Shown here: piece by piece, positions 50,236-64,000 of the stretch
How positions within the stretch are numbered: position 1 is the first letter of the stretch
How the letters are laid out: each line of letters begins with the position of its first letter
Assembly: GCA_947044405.1 (NCBI GenBank)
Contig: CAMRHE010000018.1
Coordinates: 3,286,001-3,350,000 of the forward strand
DNA length: 64,000 bases
From: Leptodactylus fallax
Lineage: Eukaryota; Chordata; Amphibia; Anura; Leptodactylidae
Direction: 5' to 3'
Translations under genes and position numbers: made by a program
The notes under the pieces: generated by a model
Seen by the model: the letters and a program-made list of their open reading frames with translations, nothing else
The model's database searches: none
Told to the model about the DNA's origin: nothing

Positions 50236-51967
50236 CAATTTTTTTCCCATATTTCTTGTATGGGTCATATTGCTGATTATTAAAGTGAACCCTGCAAGAT
50301 TGGTAGTCATTGACATACTGTCCCCAGCTAGTTGGAACATGCTAGAATGGAGTGGATAAAATCAGGTGCTCCCTGGTCTGCCCTGGGTCCAGTAGGTCGC
50401 ACTGTCTCCTGTGACTGTATGAGGCACTATTAAATATGTCAAACCAGGCGGGTTATGGTTAGGCTTGCATTTAGGAGAGGCATAGTTAGTCTCTAGTTGT
50501 ACCTTACTGCATCTGAAAATGTGGAGGGTGTGTTGGCTGCCACAGGCTGGTGGGCAGAGCCCACCAGACCGCACAGCTAACACTCCCGGAGCAGGGGAAG
50601 TGCCACCTACTGGATGCATGCCATATCTTATTCTCACCACTTCATCTAGTCTCTAACTGAGCTAATCTACCGCAGATGACCATTCAAGGTTGCTCAGATT
50701 AGAGCTGCGGAGTCGATAGTCCAAAGTATTGACTCGGTCGCCTCTATTTTCCCACAGCCTGACTTCAACTCCTGCACTAACTTCATAAACGGCTGGCAGC
50801 CATGGCCAGACAGAAGTATTAATATACTATTATTCACAAGAAAGCAAGTGATTCAATTCCTATGAAAGTAAATATATAAACAAGCTATGCATCTAATTAA
50901 CTATACAATATTGATAATTGTATAATATAATTTAAAATTATTTTATTTTGAAACCATATTGGTAAATTTCTTCTTCAATTCTGACTACCTGAAATTGGCT
51001 GACTCAGATCTCTATATTTTCCCATTCAGTTGTGGATTCCCACTGAAAATGATCCGCAGAAACTTTTGACTTTATGTTGCATTTCTGAGACACATGTTTA
51101 ATTTCCATACAGGGAAGCTCCAACCATGGATCGGCAGGTACTTCTAATAAAGTGTGTGGATGTATAGATAGATAGAACATTTATGAAGAATTGGAAATTA
51201 TTCTTAAGAATGTTCTGCACTTGTGTGTTACTTTCCTGCATATTCTTCCAGCTAAACTTTGCCTATCTCAACTCTTCTCCCGTACTGAAAAGCAATGATA
51301 CATGGAAGCATAAAATGTCATCTCAATAATAAAATAATAAATATTGATTTTTGCTCAAACAGCAAACTAATCTACATGACCAAGGGACATCTTCAAACAA
51401 AAAATATAATTAAGCCCATAAATTTCCTTTAAAACCTGGAAACACAGGCAGCGGTTCTTGCAGGAGCACAGTTCTACAGAGCCTCTTATTATGTATTATG
51501 GTAAAATGTGCTCGTGATCAAAAGTCTTGTTTATTATGATTATTACTACTCAGTATGGGTAAAATGCTGCTAATCCTCAGGACTGTAAGCCATCACAAAT
51601 GTAACCTTCTCATCAGAATCCTAAAGACACCCTGGCCTGGAGTTCATTTATCTAGCTATGTGTCTAGTGCTCATATTTAGCAAGGCACCCTTGTTACAGA
51701 CACATCTAATCTCAACAAACACTTCACAAAGAACACGGACAAGCCGTACATTATGCAACTAAATAAAAGGCACAAGGGCACATGTAAGGAAAGGGGATAT
51801 TTTACTTGGCGCCTGCACTGGAAAGGTTACCTCAACAAGAGGTGTTCTGTTCTGCATACCTTATAAGCTTGTGTGAAAAAGGTACTGGCTCACTAGAAAA
51901 TGACATTGTATTTTGACATGACACTGGATTAATTGCATGGACTTCAATGTGGCCGATACCACTGAAC
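50236..51967. other. ZNF827 intron 2, no gene
   Basis: AT-rich intron. A GC-richer patch at about 50370-50640 did not resolve to a known element. Confidence 0.45.
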
Positions 51968-52391
51968 TTAAAGAGATTGTCCAGGCATATTATTATTTTT
52001 TTTTTTTTAGTAGGCTGGGGTAGGTGAAAAAAAAAAAATCATACTCACCTGTCCCCAGTGCTGTGGTTTCCTCCTTGCACAGTCCAGTCCAGCTGCTCCA
52101 CCGACTTCTCAAAGTAAAACTGCTTGTGGTCTGTGACAAACTGGATCATATGAACGCTGAGACCAATCAGCGGCCTCAGGAAGAGACCCGTAATGTCACA
52201 GGTAGTGACATCGCATGCCCTTCGCTGAGGCCGCTGATTGGCATCAGCGGTCACTTGTGGCTGGGACTTCCGCCACACGTTAACGCTAGACCAAGAAGAC
52301 TGGAACGCGCTGGGAGGCACTGGAGCACCGAGGAAAGGTAGGATTTAAAAATTAAACAGGCTGTCCATTTTTGCCTGAACTACCCCTTTAA
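51968..52391. repeat. TTAA-bounded palindromic MITE
   Basis: The left end TTAAAGAGATTGTCCAGGCA pairs with the inverted right end TTAAAGGGGTAGTTCAGGCA. The interior is palindromic: CCAATCAGCGGCCTCA and TGAGGCCGCTGATTGG. It contains an A/T run at about 52000-52035. Confidence 0.75.
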
Positions 52392-55300
52392 GCCTCTGTT
52401 CATATCTGTGTTGGTAGCTGCATTAAAGAATATATTGATGATCTCACCTAGGGATATAAGTTTATTGGGGGTCCAACATCTGCCACCCCAATCAATCAGC
52501 TGGTCTCAGCAGCAGAATGGAGAAGGAAGCAGACAGCTCTGTTCTCTGTGTAGTGGCCAGACCAGGTACTGCAGACCAGCTCGGATTCATTTGAATGGGA
52601 GCTTAATTGCATTGACTCAGTTTAACCACTACACAGAGAACAGAGCTGACTGCTTCCTCCTTCATTCCCTGTGTATCAGAAACTGATACAGCTGATCAGT
52701 GGAGGTACAGAATGTCAGACCCTACCAGAACTAATAATAGATGCAGTATACAGTGTATACTACTGGAAGCAGCTCTTGTAATACTCAAGGGTATGGGAGT
52801 AGAGCTACAGTTTCTTGATACCAGTGCTACAGTGTATGGCTTGGTAGCGGTGGCACTAGGTTAATCTGAGTAAGTGAGTAACTCAGAAGGGGTCAAGAGT
52901 AGGGGACCCAATGTTAGTATGGGTGGGTACTGACTAGCTGCTCTGGCTTGTTGGCCAATTTAGAGATGCTTTGGACAATAGTCAGTCCACAGTGAATAAC
53001 TGTTCTGTCCAAGGGATCGGGGGTGTCAGCAATTTATGGCACCTCCTGGTACTTGGCAAGAATCCTGTATGATGCTGATCTGAGTCTGGTGAGTGAATAT
53101 CCAGTAAAGCAGGGCTCATGGGTGCCACTAAGAGGAGTAGCCATACATGTAGGTGACAGTAGGTGTTAATGGGAGGAGCAATCCACAGGTTATGTTTAGG
53201 TGCAAGAGACACCTAAAAGTGTATATACCCATTCTTCCATGTTGCAGAATGTAACAGGAACAGTGTTTCTCCTTGGAACCCTGGGTAGAGCTCCATATAA
53301 AGCTAGTAAGAACAATACTGTACCAGGGTGAGGCATTTCTAGGCTGCAGGTTGTTCGCATTTTGCAACGTAAGATGGTAAAACCAACCCCCATGTTTTGC
53401 TTTAAATAGGTGTGAACTGTGACTTGTTAGGGAGATGCCTGATAGGTGCCACTACTCACGATAGGCACATAAATTGCTCCTGATAGGTATTGCTGGAGTA
53501 GCGTGTTTTATTTAATATATATCTGATTAGTATATTGTGTACTGGTGTATACAGAGTTTATTGAGACTGTGTAGTGTATATAATATATGTTTCTTTCAGA
53601 CTGCCATACCACTTTGTACATTATATTGTGTTGTTGCTCCTGATATTCTGGAGAAGTGGAACTTCTGATGGCTGAGCCTTATACCACAGGCTGGTTCTGC
53701 TAACCTTTCACTATAATATGACCCTGCATAGATACAGCTTAGGCTAGGTCTATGCAGTGGCTACTCTAAGCAGGAGTGCTTGTGTGCTACTTCAGCAAAG
53801 TGGTTTGGGTCCAGTGGTGTTGTGACACAACTAGCATGCTGTCCTCCGAAGTGCAGCCGATGTGTGACAAATAGAGAAATTAAATGTCTCTGTAAGTGTA
53901 ACCTCCGGGGCTTCCACCTGACCCCTATTAGTACGGTTTAACTATAAGGACTATACCTAAAGATAATTATCGCTGAAAAGATTATGCTTGAAAGACTATT
54001 GCTTAAAACCTTTACTTGTGCATCAAGTGTGATAAGCAGTACTATAACAAAGGATACTTGATCATGAGAGACTTTATGCAAAATGTTGTTCCTTTGCCGC
54101 TGTAACTGTTACTGACATGTTTCAGTAAAGAATGGTTCACGGCAAAGAAGGAGTGTGTTTTTTCCATCCTACAATAAGCACACCTACAGTACAGTTATTT
54201 CCCTGAAATACAACTACAAGAAAGGAGAAACTCTCACACTTGTCTCTATGCTGAGATCCCAAGGGGAAGTCCTACTCAGTGATTGACAGCTAATTTTATA
54301 AATACAGTCATACAGGGCTGCCAATCACTGACTAGGACCTCTCCCCTTGACTTCTCAACTCAGAAAGAGCAGAAATGTAAACTAATAAAATAGAAGTTAT
54401 AACAACCTGCTCAGCTCCTCCTGCTCTATAGCATTCTACAGATTACTTTGGATGTGACAACCAAAGCTGCAGAGGGAATTTTAAATTATATTTTTTTCTG
54501 AAAGTGTTGGTTAGTCAAGATGTGCTCCAGCACATTTCTTCTTTTCCTCTTAAGAACCAAACCACTAGTAATGAAAATGAATCAAGACTTTGATTTCAGC
54601 TAGCTGCTATGTTGTCTCCCAAGAACAGCAAATGGAAAAAACAGGAGCTTCTGTTCCTTAACTCTAGTTCAATCATAAGCAGCAGCACCACCATATAGGC
54701 CATTAAGGAAAAGTACTGAACAGCAATGATGTGAATAAAACACATGGGGTGAGATAGAAAACCTACTATTAGCTATAGCAGCATGTCTGCATGTCTTTGC
54801 TTTACTTTCACACAACTTCTTCTCTCCCTCCCCTTCATAGATTTTTATGGACACATATCTGATAACTCAGTGAACAGACTGACTGTCTTGGGAGAAATTT
54901 GTTATTGGGAAAATGACAGCTTAGAAGGTAAGTTGTACGACTGAGGAATCCAAAATCTAAATTCCCTGAGCCCTGGCAGCAGGGAAATGTCCAAAGGGTG
55001 TTCCCTACATGTGCAGTTTCTCAAGCCTGCTACACTGAATGCACCCCAATCGCCCCGCTGCCCACTAGAGTGATCGCTCTAGTGTACAGTCAGTAGAAAG
55101 TGTGAGTCATCACTCTGAGGAAATGGAAGGGACTATGGAGCACTCAATGTAGAATGCCCAGGATACAGCATATGTAGAGAACGCTCAGGACACTTGCAGT
55201 TGCAGCACCAGGAGTATTAAAACTTGGATTCCTCGGTCATGCAATCTGAATAGCCACAGCCATCTACATACGGTAGATATGTTTAAACTACTCTTTACGC

Positions 55301-55553
55301 CACTCAGAACTGCAGAAGTTTACTCAATGATCCCAACTAGGAAAATAAATTTGAGTGACAAGTATAAGTATATTGTAAACATTGTACATATTTGTTACCT
55401 TAGCGTTTTAGTTAATGCTTCATTATACTTATTTTATAGTCATGAAACATGCAGGAAAATGGAATTCAATTTTGGATGTGGAAGCAACAACCCTTGCAGA
55501 GTTCTTAAAATGTGCACATCTAAAGAAAATAAGGAAAATAAATATATTTGTAC
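52392..55553. other. ZNF827 intron 2, repeats, no gene
   Basis: Another frog-type repeat at about 52430-52710 is partly palindromic, with CAGAGCTG blocks on both sides. A palindrome lies at 54252-54358. The segment 53700-54170 may be a retroelement terminal repeat, but I could not pair it. No exon was seen. Confidence 0.5.
54252..54358. repeat. Short palindromic element
   Basis: TGAGATCCCAAGGGGAAGTC through CAGTGATTGACAGC is mirrored by GCTGCCAATCACTG through CCCCTTGACTTCTCA, with a short AT-rich loop. Confidence 0.65.
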
Positions 55554-56551
55554 CTTGACTTCCAGATTTTGAAGACCTTCCTTTTGGTGAAGGGAGTAAT
55601 AACAGTTCTAAAGACTGGACTGTAGCTCCCTTTTCTTGCTTGTCTTCTGGCAGTGGCAATGGGTCTTCTGAAATGTGGGGCTTTTTTTTTTCTCTGCAAG
55701 CATACTGCCAGCAGCACGTGCAGCAACTTCCTTAAGTAATGCTGCGGACGAGGTCATTGATGCCAAGGAAAGGAATGGACCAGCTGGAGAATGACGCTCT
55801 TGACCTGATGTCATACCTCGCTCACTAACTTTCTTTGACAAAGCTGCTAATGTGGAACTAGCGGACTGAGAACTGAATGGTGAAGTAAAGGTCTCAAACC
55901 TTAAGGTTTCTTCAGTTCTCATTTGTGACTGGTCTTGTAGGACAGCATTAGCAGCAGCTTTCAGTTTAAGAATTGCAGAGTCCGGAGACAGACCACATGT
56001 GTTATTTGAGTTTTGTAGCCATTTATCCTGGCTCCATATAAAGCGGTTAGTGGGTACAGTCCCATATTGATCATTGTTCTCCTGTTTCTCAGCTAGTTTT
56101 CTGGCAAGAACACTCAATTGCTTTGCATGGTGAGATGTAGGAGAAAACTGTAGACCTTGCTGATCTTCCCTGCCATTTGTAGACACTTCTGATCCCAGCT
56201 GAACAGATCCAGCTTCCAGTAACCGTCGAAGATTACTACTTAATGGCTTATTCGCATTGGCTTGATCATCCTCATCCACGGAGGATGCTGAATTTGACAA
56301 CTGTTCCTTACAATGAGAGGCATCTTTAAAAACTTCATTTTCAAAAAATCCGAGGTCAGCATTTAAACTTGGAGTAGCACTTCCTAAAGAAGTATCAGGA
56401 GACGTGGGTGACTCTCGACCCCTATCGGCTGGAGACAATTTGAAATTGTCTTGTACATCACCAAAGGAATCTTCTGATGGTGTTTCAGAGTTTGTCCCAA
56501 ACCAGTTTTCTTCTTCACTGGCTTCACCGACTTCCTCCCTTCTAGCACCAT
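55554..56551 (-). CDS. ZNF827: ZNF827 internal coding exon 2 (N-terminal region)
   Basis: This is the large N-terminal exon of ZNF827, a nuclear zinc-finger protein. The human protein is reported to recruit NuRD and to act at telomeres in ALT cells. The minus strand carries a pyrimidine-rich tract ending in TTGTAG before 56551 and a GTACAA donor after 55554. Conserved blocks, in order, are SPDTSLGSATPS, NKPLSSNLRRLLEAGS, QLSVLARKLAEKQE, SPDSAILKLKAAANAVLQD, SSTLAALSKKVSER, SLASMTSSAALLKEVAARAA and SLELLLLPSPKGRSSK. The exon takes two bases from a split first codon and ends with one base of the next. Its length is 998, not a multiple of three as those phases require. The break is a 10-base A run (T at 55682-55691 on the plus strand), after which the conserved frame continues in another frame. 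No finger lies in this exon. The start codon and RRK motif must be in an upstream exon that I did not find in the window. Confidence 0.95.
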
Positions 56552-59500
56552 CTACAAGAAAAAAAAAACAATGACTATTACAATTAAAAAAAAAAAAATA
56601 AAAAAAGTATTGACTGCTTTAAAAAAAAACAAAACAAAATGGCAATGCTAAAAAAAACTTTTCACCCTGGCAGCTGGAAAGAAAACAGCTACATTGCTGC
56701 ACTACTCAAACTCGTATTTACAAGACATTATTTTGCAGTTTTGTTAAATTAACAGTTCCAGAGACATTGGAAGGTAAAATGCGGTGCATCTTTGGTGTGA
56801 CATATTGTCCCTTCTGTGCTAACACATCTAGAATGCAATGCTTTGCTAAAGGATGCCACACGGATGCCAGGATGTGATGATATGTATTTTTATCTTTATA
56901 CCATGCATCCCTAAGGATAGGTTATCAATATGAACAGCTCAGAAACCTCATTTAAAGATAACCAAGTACAGCATAAATAAGGCTCTCTCTATCAATCCCA
57001 TAGACTTTGAATGCTATGGCATCGCTCATGTTCGACAGCTGCTTTGTTCAAACAAGGGACTGGTGAGGGTCCCAGTGGCCAGACCCCCTCCTATACTTGC
57101 TTATGACAGAAAATATTCCTTTAAGCTGCAAGAACTGAGCACAGTGGGCATTCTCTATGAAGCATGCTATTTTACCTGCTTCTTTCTCTCAATACTTTAG
57201 CATGCGTCTCCTAAAGCTGTGTAATTTATATGAGACAATACAGCTCAGATGGTATGTGAGCATTATCTGCACATTAGAACAGTTTTTCCGCTCCATGTAT
57301 TTAGAAAATGTCTTATGCAAATGAGGCATTAAGTAATATAAAAATGTGCCCATATGTCTATATTCCATCATTTTCAAGCCCTATGACCTTTAGTGTCATA
57401 CAGAGGTGCTAACAACATAATTTCTTATTAAAGGGAAAAACTGAGTTGGAAGGGGGAAATTATTCTAAGTATTTTTTACTAGGTAATATTTCTATTGATA
57501 TCAAAATGTGTCTATAGCTATATTACAGAAAGGTTTGCAATGCAGAGCTGGGCTACCTGCTACCTGTATTTTATTTTCCGCAGGACAGGATGCTATTTGT
57601 GTCCTCTGTCTGGTATTCAGGTTTGTGCCTTTAAAGCCTATTAAAAGTGCTGAAGGAAGTCAATTACATTGTAAATTGGAACCGCTAATTAAAGATCAGA
57701 GGATTAAGAGAGAGTGTGAATAGAATGAAAAGTGATAAGCCATCTATACACTATGCCCAATGCTGTAATATCTATACACTTTTGGTAAAGATGCAAACAC
57801 ATTCTGGAAACCCAATTGCTTTAACTCTTGCTGCTTTCAGTTCCTTGTATTGCTTTTTGTACCAATATGAATTAAGAGTGTTCTTTTTGTTGGGGCAATA
57901 AGAGCTTTATTATCAGTTATATGCAGCTTCTAAAAGGGGCTAAAAAACAAAAGTGCTATATGTGCCTGACATGGCTATACGTCTGGTACTTAAAGGGGTA
58001 TACCCATTTCACACACAATATCCTAGAAAATATGCCATAAGCATCTGATAAATACGGGTCCCAGAGGTGATCACCAGAGGAAACAGAAAGTAAACTTCTA
58101 TTGAACAATGTACTGAAGGAGATTAAGAGGTCGGGAGCTGCAGATAAGACTTTCTACTTTATCTCTGGATTCTCATATTTGCAGTTACACAAGGATGCCA
58201 CCACTGTCTTGAGTTTGTGCCATAAAAATGACCACAAGTGAATAGAGTACTGGAGAGTGACAATAGTGGGCATGTGGTTTTTAGTAGTTTGTGATCTTGA
58301 AATTAAAAAAAAAAAAAAAGAAAATCCTGAAATGTCAAGGATTTCCAATGTTATTCTACTTTTTAAAGTGATGTCATACAATAATACAAATTGTGGACCA
58401 TTGTAAGAGAGAGGTACACTATAAACCCTGTTTACTTCCCATTTCTCCCCTTTTTACATTACCATCCTCTAATTTCAGTTCGACATATTAGAATTCCCAC
58501 TGTACATAACCTGAAATATAGGGAAGGAGTATAAAAGAATTACAGAAAGAAACAGCCTTCCAAATCATAAGGAGAAAAGTATAAAATATAAACCTATTGT
58601 GAACATTACTGGGCCAACAAAGTGACACACAGGATTCACTATGATCCCAACAGACACTGGATCTCTATTAACCCCTTAAGGGCTAGGCCAATTTTCACTT
58701 TACATTTCTGTTTATTTCCCTCTGCATTCCAGGAGCCATAGCGATTTTAATTTTTCGTTCATAGTCACGAGAGGGTATATTTTTGTGGTATAGGCAGTAC
58801 TTCATAATGGGATAATTTAATATTTGGTACAATGGACTAGGAAGCTAGAAAAAAAAATCATAACGGGGCAGAAAAAATATTTACGCCAATTTTTTTTTTA
58901 ATCTAGAAAGATAAAAGTTGGTGGAAAAACAAAAGTGTTACAGCTATCAGAGGTGGGGATTAAAAAATAAAAATATTACTATACTTTGAAGGCCAAAATA
59001 CGTTACATCCCTAATGGGTGTGAAACCCTTATATAAACTGAAAACTGGGTGCAGCATATTACATGCCCACATACATGGGTTATTTGTAGATGAGTACATC
59101 TTGCACATAGTAGAGCCTGTACTTGGCTATTCTTTGAGCTGTCACTTTCATCAAGTTACTTACAGTGTATCACCCCGCATCCATATATCACCTGTTACAT
59201 GTCTTTGCGAACAATCATTGCTATTCACACACTGTCATTTTTTTTTTTTTACTCCATTTGCAGAGTCATAACTTTTTCCATCAACTTATTTCTAATTCAG
59301 GGCCAAATTTTCCCATCTCTGTAGCTGTCAATGCAAATGCGGTGTGTTTTTACAGGCAAAATACTATACTGTTACTGATGGGTTCTGTGAAATCACTACA
59401 TGTCAAGAGATTGGAGCACACTATACTTTGATTAAACCTTCCCATCAGATCAGAGCAAGCCTAGCGGCTCTTTTGTTCTAAGCTCTTAGCAATATAAAGG

Positions 59501-62309
59501 GAAGAAAATGGGAGTATTAAGAGAAAAAGGTTTCTTCTACGGTTACCCAGACAGCAGCCACATATGCTCTTCAGAAGATTGTTTAGGTTAACAAGGAAAG
59601 CCAAGTATTAGAGAATTTGAAAAGCACTTTACAGCGGTCTCTGTAAAAGTAAGGAAATTGTCTGTGTAATAAACCATTTATGTCCTGCATGTTATTCATA
59701 AAAAGCAGCACGGACAATTAAATGAAGATCGCAAGAAGCAAATGCAGGTTGTCCAAATAATGCGGCACATGAAGGAAGCACGCAACACTTGAAATCGTTC
59801 TGAAATGTGCACGAGGCATAGCTTACTTTTTAAGCATTGCTAAATCTTATATTCTGTAAATGAGAGCAAGCAGCTACCTAATAAGGTCCAATACTGACCA
59901 CAGGTCCATTGCACACATCTGTCATAGGATTAGAGCAACGGACATTAAGTCACGGATGCAGAGCCCCCTCAACCTGGTGTCCATCTTCATACATCCTCAT
60001 GTAAAAAACATGACAGAAGCCTTTGTCCATTACGTTTTTAACTTTTCTGACAGAAGAAAAAGTTGTGCATGCAGGCCTTTTTTTCCTGTTAAAAAAGTAA
60101 ACAATCATGATAGAAGACAGCACCCGTCATGTTTTTTTTTTTTTTTTTTTTACTTTAGAGACAATGGGAACAAACACAGTCGAAGGGGGCCCCATCTCCA
60201 TCCATCCATCTACTAGCGTTGCTCTCATCAGTTATAGGAGGTCCTCTTACACTACCATTTCACCCCAGACAATTCTTTTCTTAAAAGAATCCAGTAGTCG
60301 GGATCTTTCGCCTCTTCAATCTGGTGCAATCACAGGGAAGCCGTGGACAGACCCATATTTTCCCTGAAGTGGCCAGAGAATTACTTGCCAGCCAATCAAA
60401 CAGAGGCTACGGACCATTACCACCTACTAAGTGGCTCTCCATTTTCAAGGAAAAAAAAAAGGGGGGGGGGGGTCTCAAACAGGAAATTCTATGACATTCA
60501 TATGCCCCAGTAGGTTATATTGATAGAGGATGTCGTAATCGGACAGTCCCTTTAAGAGGATTCTCTGATTTGAGAACCTATTTTCTAATGCCCAATTTTT
60601 ATTTACGAGAGACAGGTCGTCCATTCAGGTCTTTCATCTATTAGGCAAAGAGCAGACAGGTTACAAAGAGTATCTCTAAGTGGAAGACCCAACTAGTCTG
60701 TGCATTATACAAACAACCCATTGTTTTCATTGTGTATCATGTAATTCTCCATTTGCTGGGCTGATTCCTCCACAGATCATAACTGATCGCAGAAGGTCCA
60801 GCAGTGACACACCTTGTGATCAGCTTACTGCTGGCAAAAACCAAGGATTTTCTAAACCTTACAGTTAGAAATAAATATAATTGATGTATAATAAAATCCA
60901 AAATGTAAGAAATTTCATATTTGTGGGTAGATGAACTATCAAAAATAGTAATCTAAAAATTGAGGTCAGAAAATTGTCAAGTAAACTGTTCTACTTAAAT
61001 TTCTATAAAAAAAAAAAAAAAAAAAAATCATACAATACAATCTTAAAGTTATTCAGACAGCATCCGACACTGCAAGGACATGCCCCATTGACAAGGGAAA
61101 CGGTGTAACACCCAGGGATCAATTTTCAACTATTTATCAAAGCAGACATATCAAGAGACCTAATAAGATATATATTTCTTAATGCAGACATTTAGAAGAT
61201 TTTTTGTAGTTTAAGTTTTATTGCGTGTCTAAAGTCCTTCTCTCGTCTCATTTTGTGATTTTTAAGGCTTTATAAAAGTATTTTTGGTCTGGTTACTATG
61301 TCAGACCTTCTCACTGGAGGTATAAAGTCAGGTACAGCATAATGGAAATGGTGCGTCTACATTTACATACATACTACAGGATCTGGATAGGAAGAAAAGA
61401 ATCCAAAACAGGTGAACTACTCAAATTCAGATAAAAGTAGTATACAGGCCTCTCTTTAAGGAATTCTCCCTCTTTCCAACAAAGTAAGGAGAACACACAA
61501 ACTTACTCATACTGTATGTATTTTAAAGTCTTATATACACAACAACGTGCAAAGAGTTTGTTGAGGATTATTTCAACAATTCACCAATGATTTCCTATGA
61601 TACAGGATTTCCTGAAGTTGATACAGATACTAGGCTGCATTTGTTGAAACCTGTTGCAACCAAGTGCTTCAGGTTATAACACGTGAATTAGATCACCTTT
61701 GATGAGACCAATGTAAACCTATAGCATACACAAACTTTTTGAAAAGAAATCCACATGGAATTTCCACACAAAAGGGCAAATTTATCAAGATTGGCGTATC
61801 GTACAGCTGCGGCTTCTTCATAAATCATTCGGACGTCCCAGTGCCAGAATGGAAATCTATATTTCTGTCATGTCCCAGGACTTGGTTTAATTCACTGACA
61901 TGTATCTGTGATACTGTGTCTTTGTAGTTTGTCCCCTCTCTCTCTCTGTATCCTTAGCTGTGATGCTGTAGCTCCTCCTCTCTCCCCCTCAGTTTAGTTT
62001 CACTTCTTTGTAAGCAACATGTCTGCTCAGCTCCTGGTATTTCATCATTTTTCACCTACTGCTGTATGAGGTTCTACAAGATTTACTTGGATTAAAGCAT
62101 CTGGAATCTTATCTACGCCTCCTCAGTTGAGTTGAACACTATCTGATAGATATCTTGGTGTAAATTGCTGGTTAGCATAGAGACTACAGGACACTCTCAC
62201 AACCTCACACTTGCAGCCAAGCTATTGAGTCAGAACAATTTCCATTATAACTCAGGCCAGAAAACTGGTGTTCATTCAGACTTACAAGACTCACCATTAT
62301 TAGGCTAAG
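56552..62309. other. ZNF827 intron 1 (partial), repeats, no gene
   Basis: I looked for the first coding exon (human start MPRRKQEQ) and did not find it. Noted elements are A runs near 56589, a TTAAAGGGGTATACCC terminus at 57990, a long frog-type repeat at about 58670-58850, a palindromic-family piece at about 59900-60170, a G run near 60466-60472, and a repeat related to 34168 at about 61770. Confidence 0.5.
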
Positions 62310-62649
62310 ACCCGACGTTACAGAAACGCAGCACTTCCTGTTGCTGAAACAGCAGAATTTTTTTTTTTTTTTTTACAGTACCAGCAAAGTGGTACATTCT
62401 GGCTAATCCCATCCACACATTTCAGAAAAAAAAACACAGCATATCAATTTTACCTGCGGAAACTCTTGCGTTTTCCCTATAGTTTTAGGCCTGGGCCCTA
62501 TGTGGCAAAAACAGCGGTATTTTTACAGTCACTGCATAGTGGATGGGATTCTAGTAAATGCCATCCACACACTGCAGAAAAATATGCGCAGTGGACACGC
62601 TGTGATTTCCTAAACCATTGCGGTTCTGGAAATTGCAGGATGTGAATTA

Positions 62650-63578
<929 letters not shown>

Positions 63579-63720
63579 TATACCTACGGAAACGCCAGCA
63601 GTTTCCCTATAGGTATAATGGAAGCAGAAAGTCTGCAGAGGAAACCTCTGCGGACTTTCGGTGAAAAGTGCTGTGGGAAAAACTGTTTTGCGTTGCGGCC
63701 CACTACATGGGGCCTTAGCC

Positions 63721-64000
63721 TTAAAGGGGTTTTCCGGGCAAAAAATGTTTTTTTTTTTGTTTTTTTTAAAAGGTCTGTTAGTGCTATTAATGGGTTAATA
63801 AATCACCCATATACCTTTAGCAGGGTTTTGAGTGATTTCTGGTTTCTCTGGGAGCTCCTGGCATCCTCTGCATTTGTTTACATGGTGTAGCTTCCTGCTG
63901 TGTAGCTTCCACACTACCTCCCTCTCACTCCCTTACAACCACTCCCTGTCTCCCTAGCTATCCCGTCCACTACTAGCCCTTCCCAACTAACTAACTCAGC
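63721..64000. repeat. Left end of a TTAA-bounded MITE, running off the window
   Basis: TTAAAGGGGTTTTCCGGGCA is the terminus seen at 45744, 40862 (right end) and 51968. A T run and pyrimidine-rich sequence follow to the window end. The other end is outside. Confidence 0.5.

Noticed and set aside
52024..52341. Overlapping open frames of 90-105 codons on both strands
   Set aside because: They lie inside a palindromic MITE, have no family similarity, and are open because of the GC-rich inverted repeat.
53700..54170. Possible LTR retrotransposon terminal repeat
   Set aside because: The composition is suggestive, but I found no second copy, primer-binding site or coding sequence in the window.

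Overview
The window is nuclear DNA of a vertebrate, most likely an anuran amphibian. No prokaryotic gene organisation, CRISPR array or rRNA/tRNA gene was seen. The single host gene is ZNF827 (C2H2 zinc-finger protein) on the minus strand. Four consecutive internal coding exons are visible: 56551-55554, 47000-46828, 44957-44498 and 25783-25559. Their splice phases agree (1,0,1,1 at the 3' ends) and together they give about 619 residues. The first coding exon, which carries the N-terminal RRK motif in the human protein, should lie beyond 64000. The remaining coding sequence, including the C-terminal fingers, should lie before position 1. So almost all of the window is ZNF827 intron. The amphibian assignment rests on intron-borne repeat families typical of frog genomes and on the density of Tc1 elements.

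The introns are packed with DNA transposons. Seven of the Tc1/mariner copies have at least one recognisable end, and they fall into six families: 4754-6078 (+), 6136-7760 (+, DD38E), 7827-9450 (-), 29060-30677 (-), 30940-32588 (-), about 32793-34022 (-, same family as the first), and 62650-63578 (-, same family as the third). A divergent relic lies at 47318-48846, and a C-terminal fragment of another family at about 23040-23275. Two copies (29060-30677 and 30940-32588) have intact DD34E transposases and nearly identical inverted repeats, so they look young. A third (6136-7760) is open throughout but has lost its first catalytic aspartate.

The other repeats are LINE pieces and palindromic elements. 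The LINE pieces are an L1/Tx1-like ORF1 start at 1-530, a CR1-like reverse-transcriptase piece at 4530-4715, and LINE 3' ends at 24240-24870 and 49940-50235. Many palindromic MITE-like elements are present, and a large group begins and ends with TTAA. Several elements are nested: three Tc1 copies appear to sit inside one palindromic repeat (4704-9818), and another Tc1 copy sits inside a different palindrome near 62500-63720.

No unknown multi-gene system was found. The observations most worth checking are: the one-base homopolymer frameshift in ZNF827 exon 2; the repeated QDISVK module at the ends of two ZNF827 exons; the DD38E element with a dead catalytic site and inverted repeats that overlap its coding region; and the two Tc1 copies that share one internal deletion removing the DNA-binding domain.
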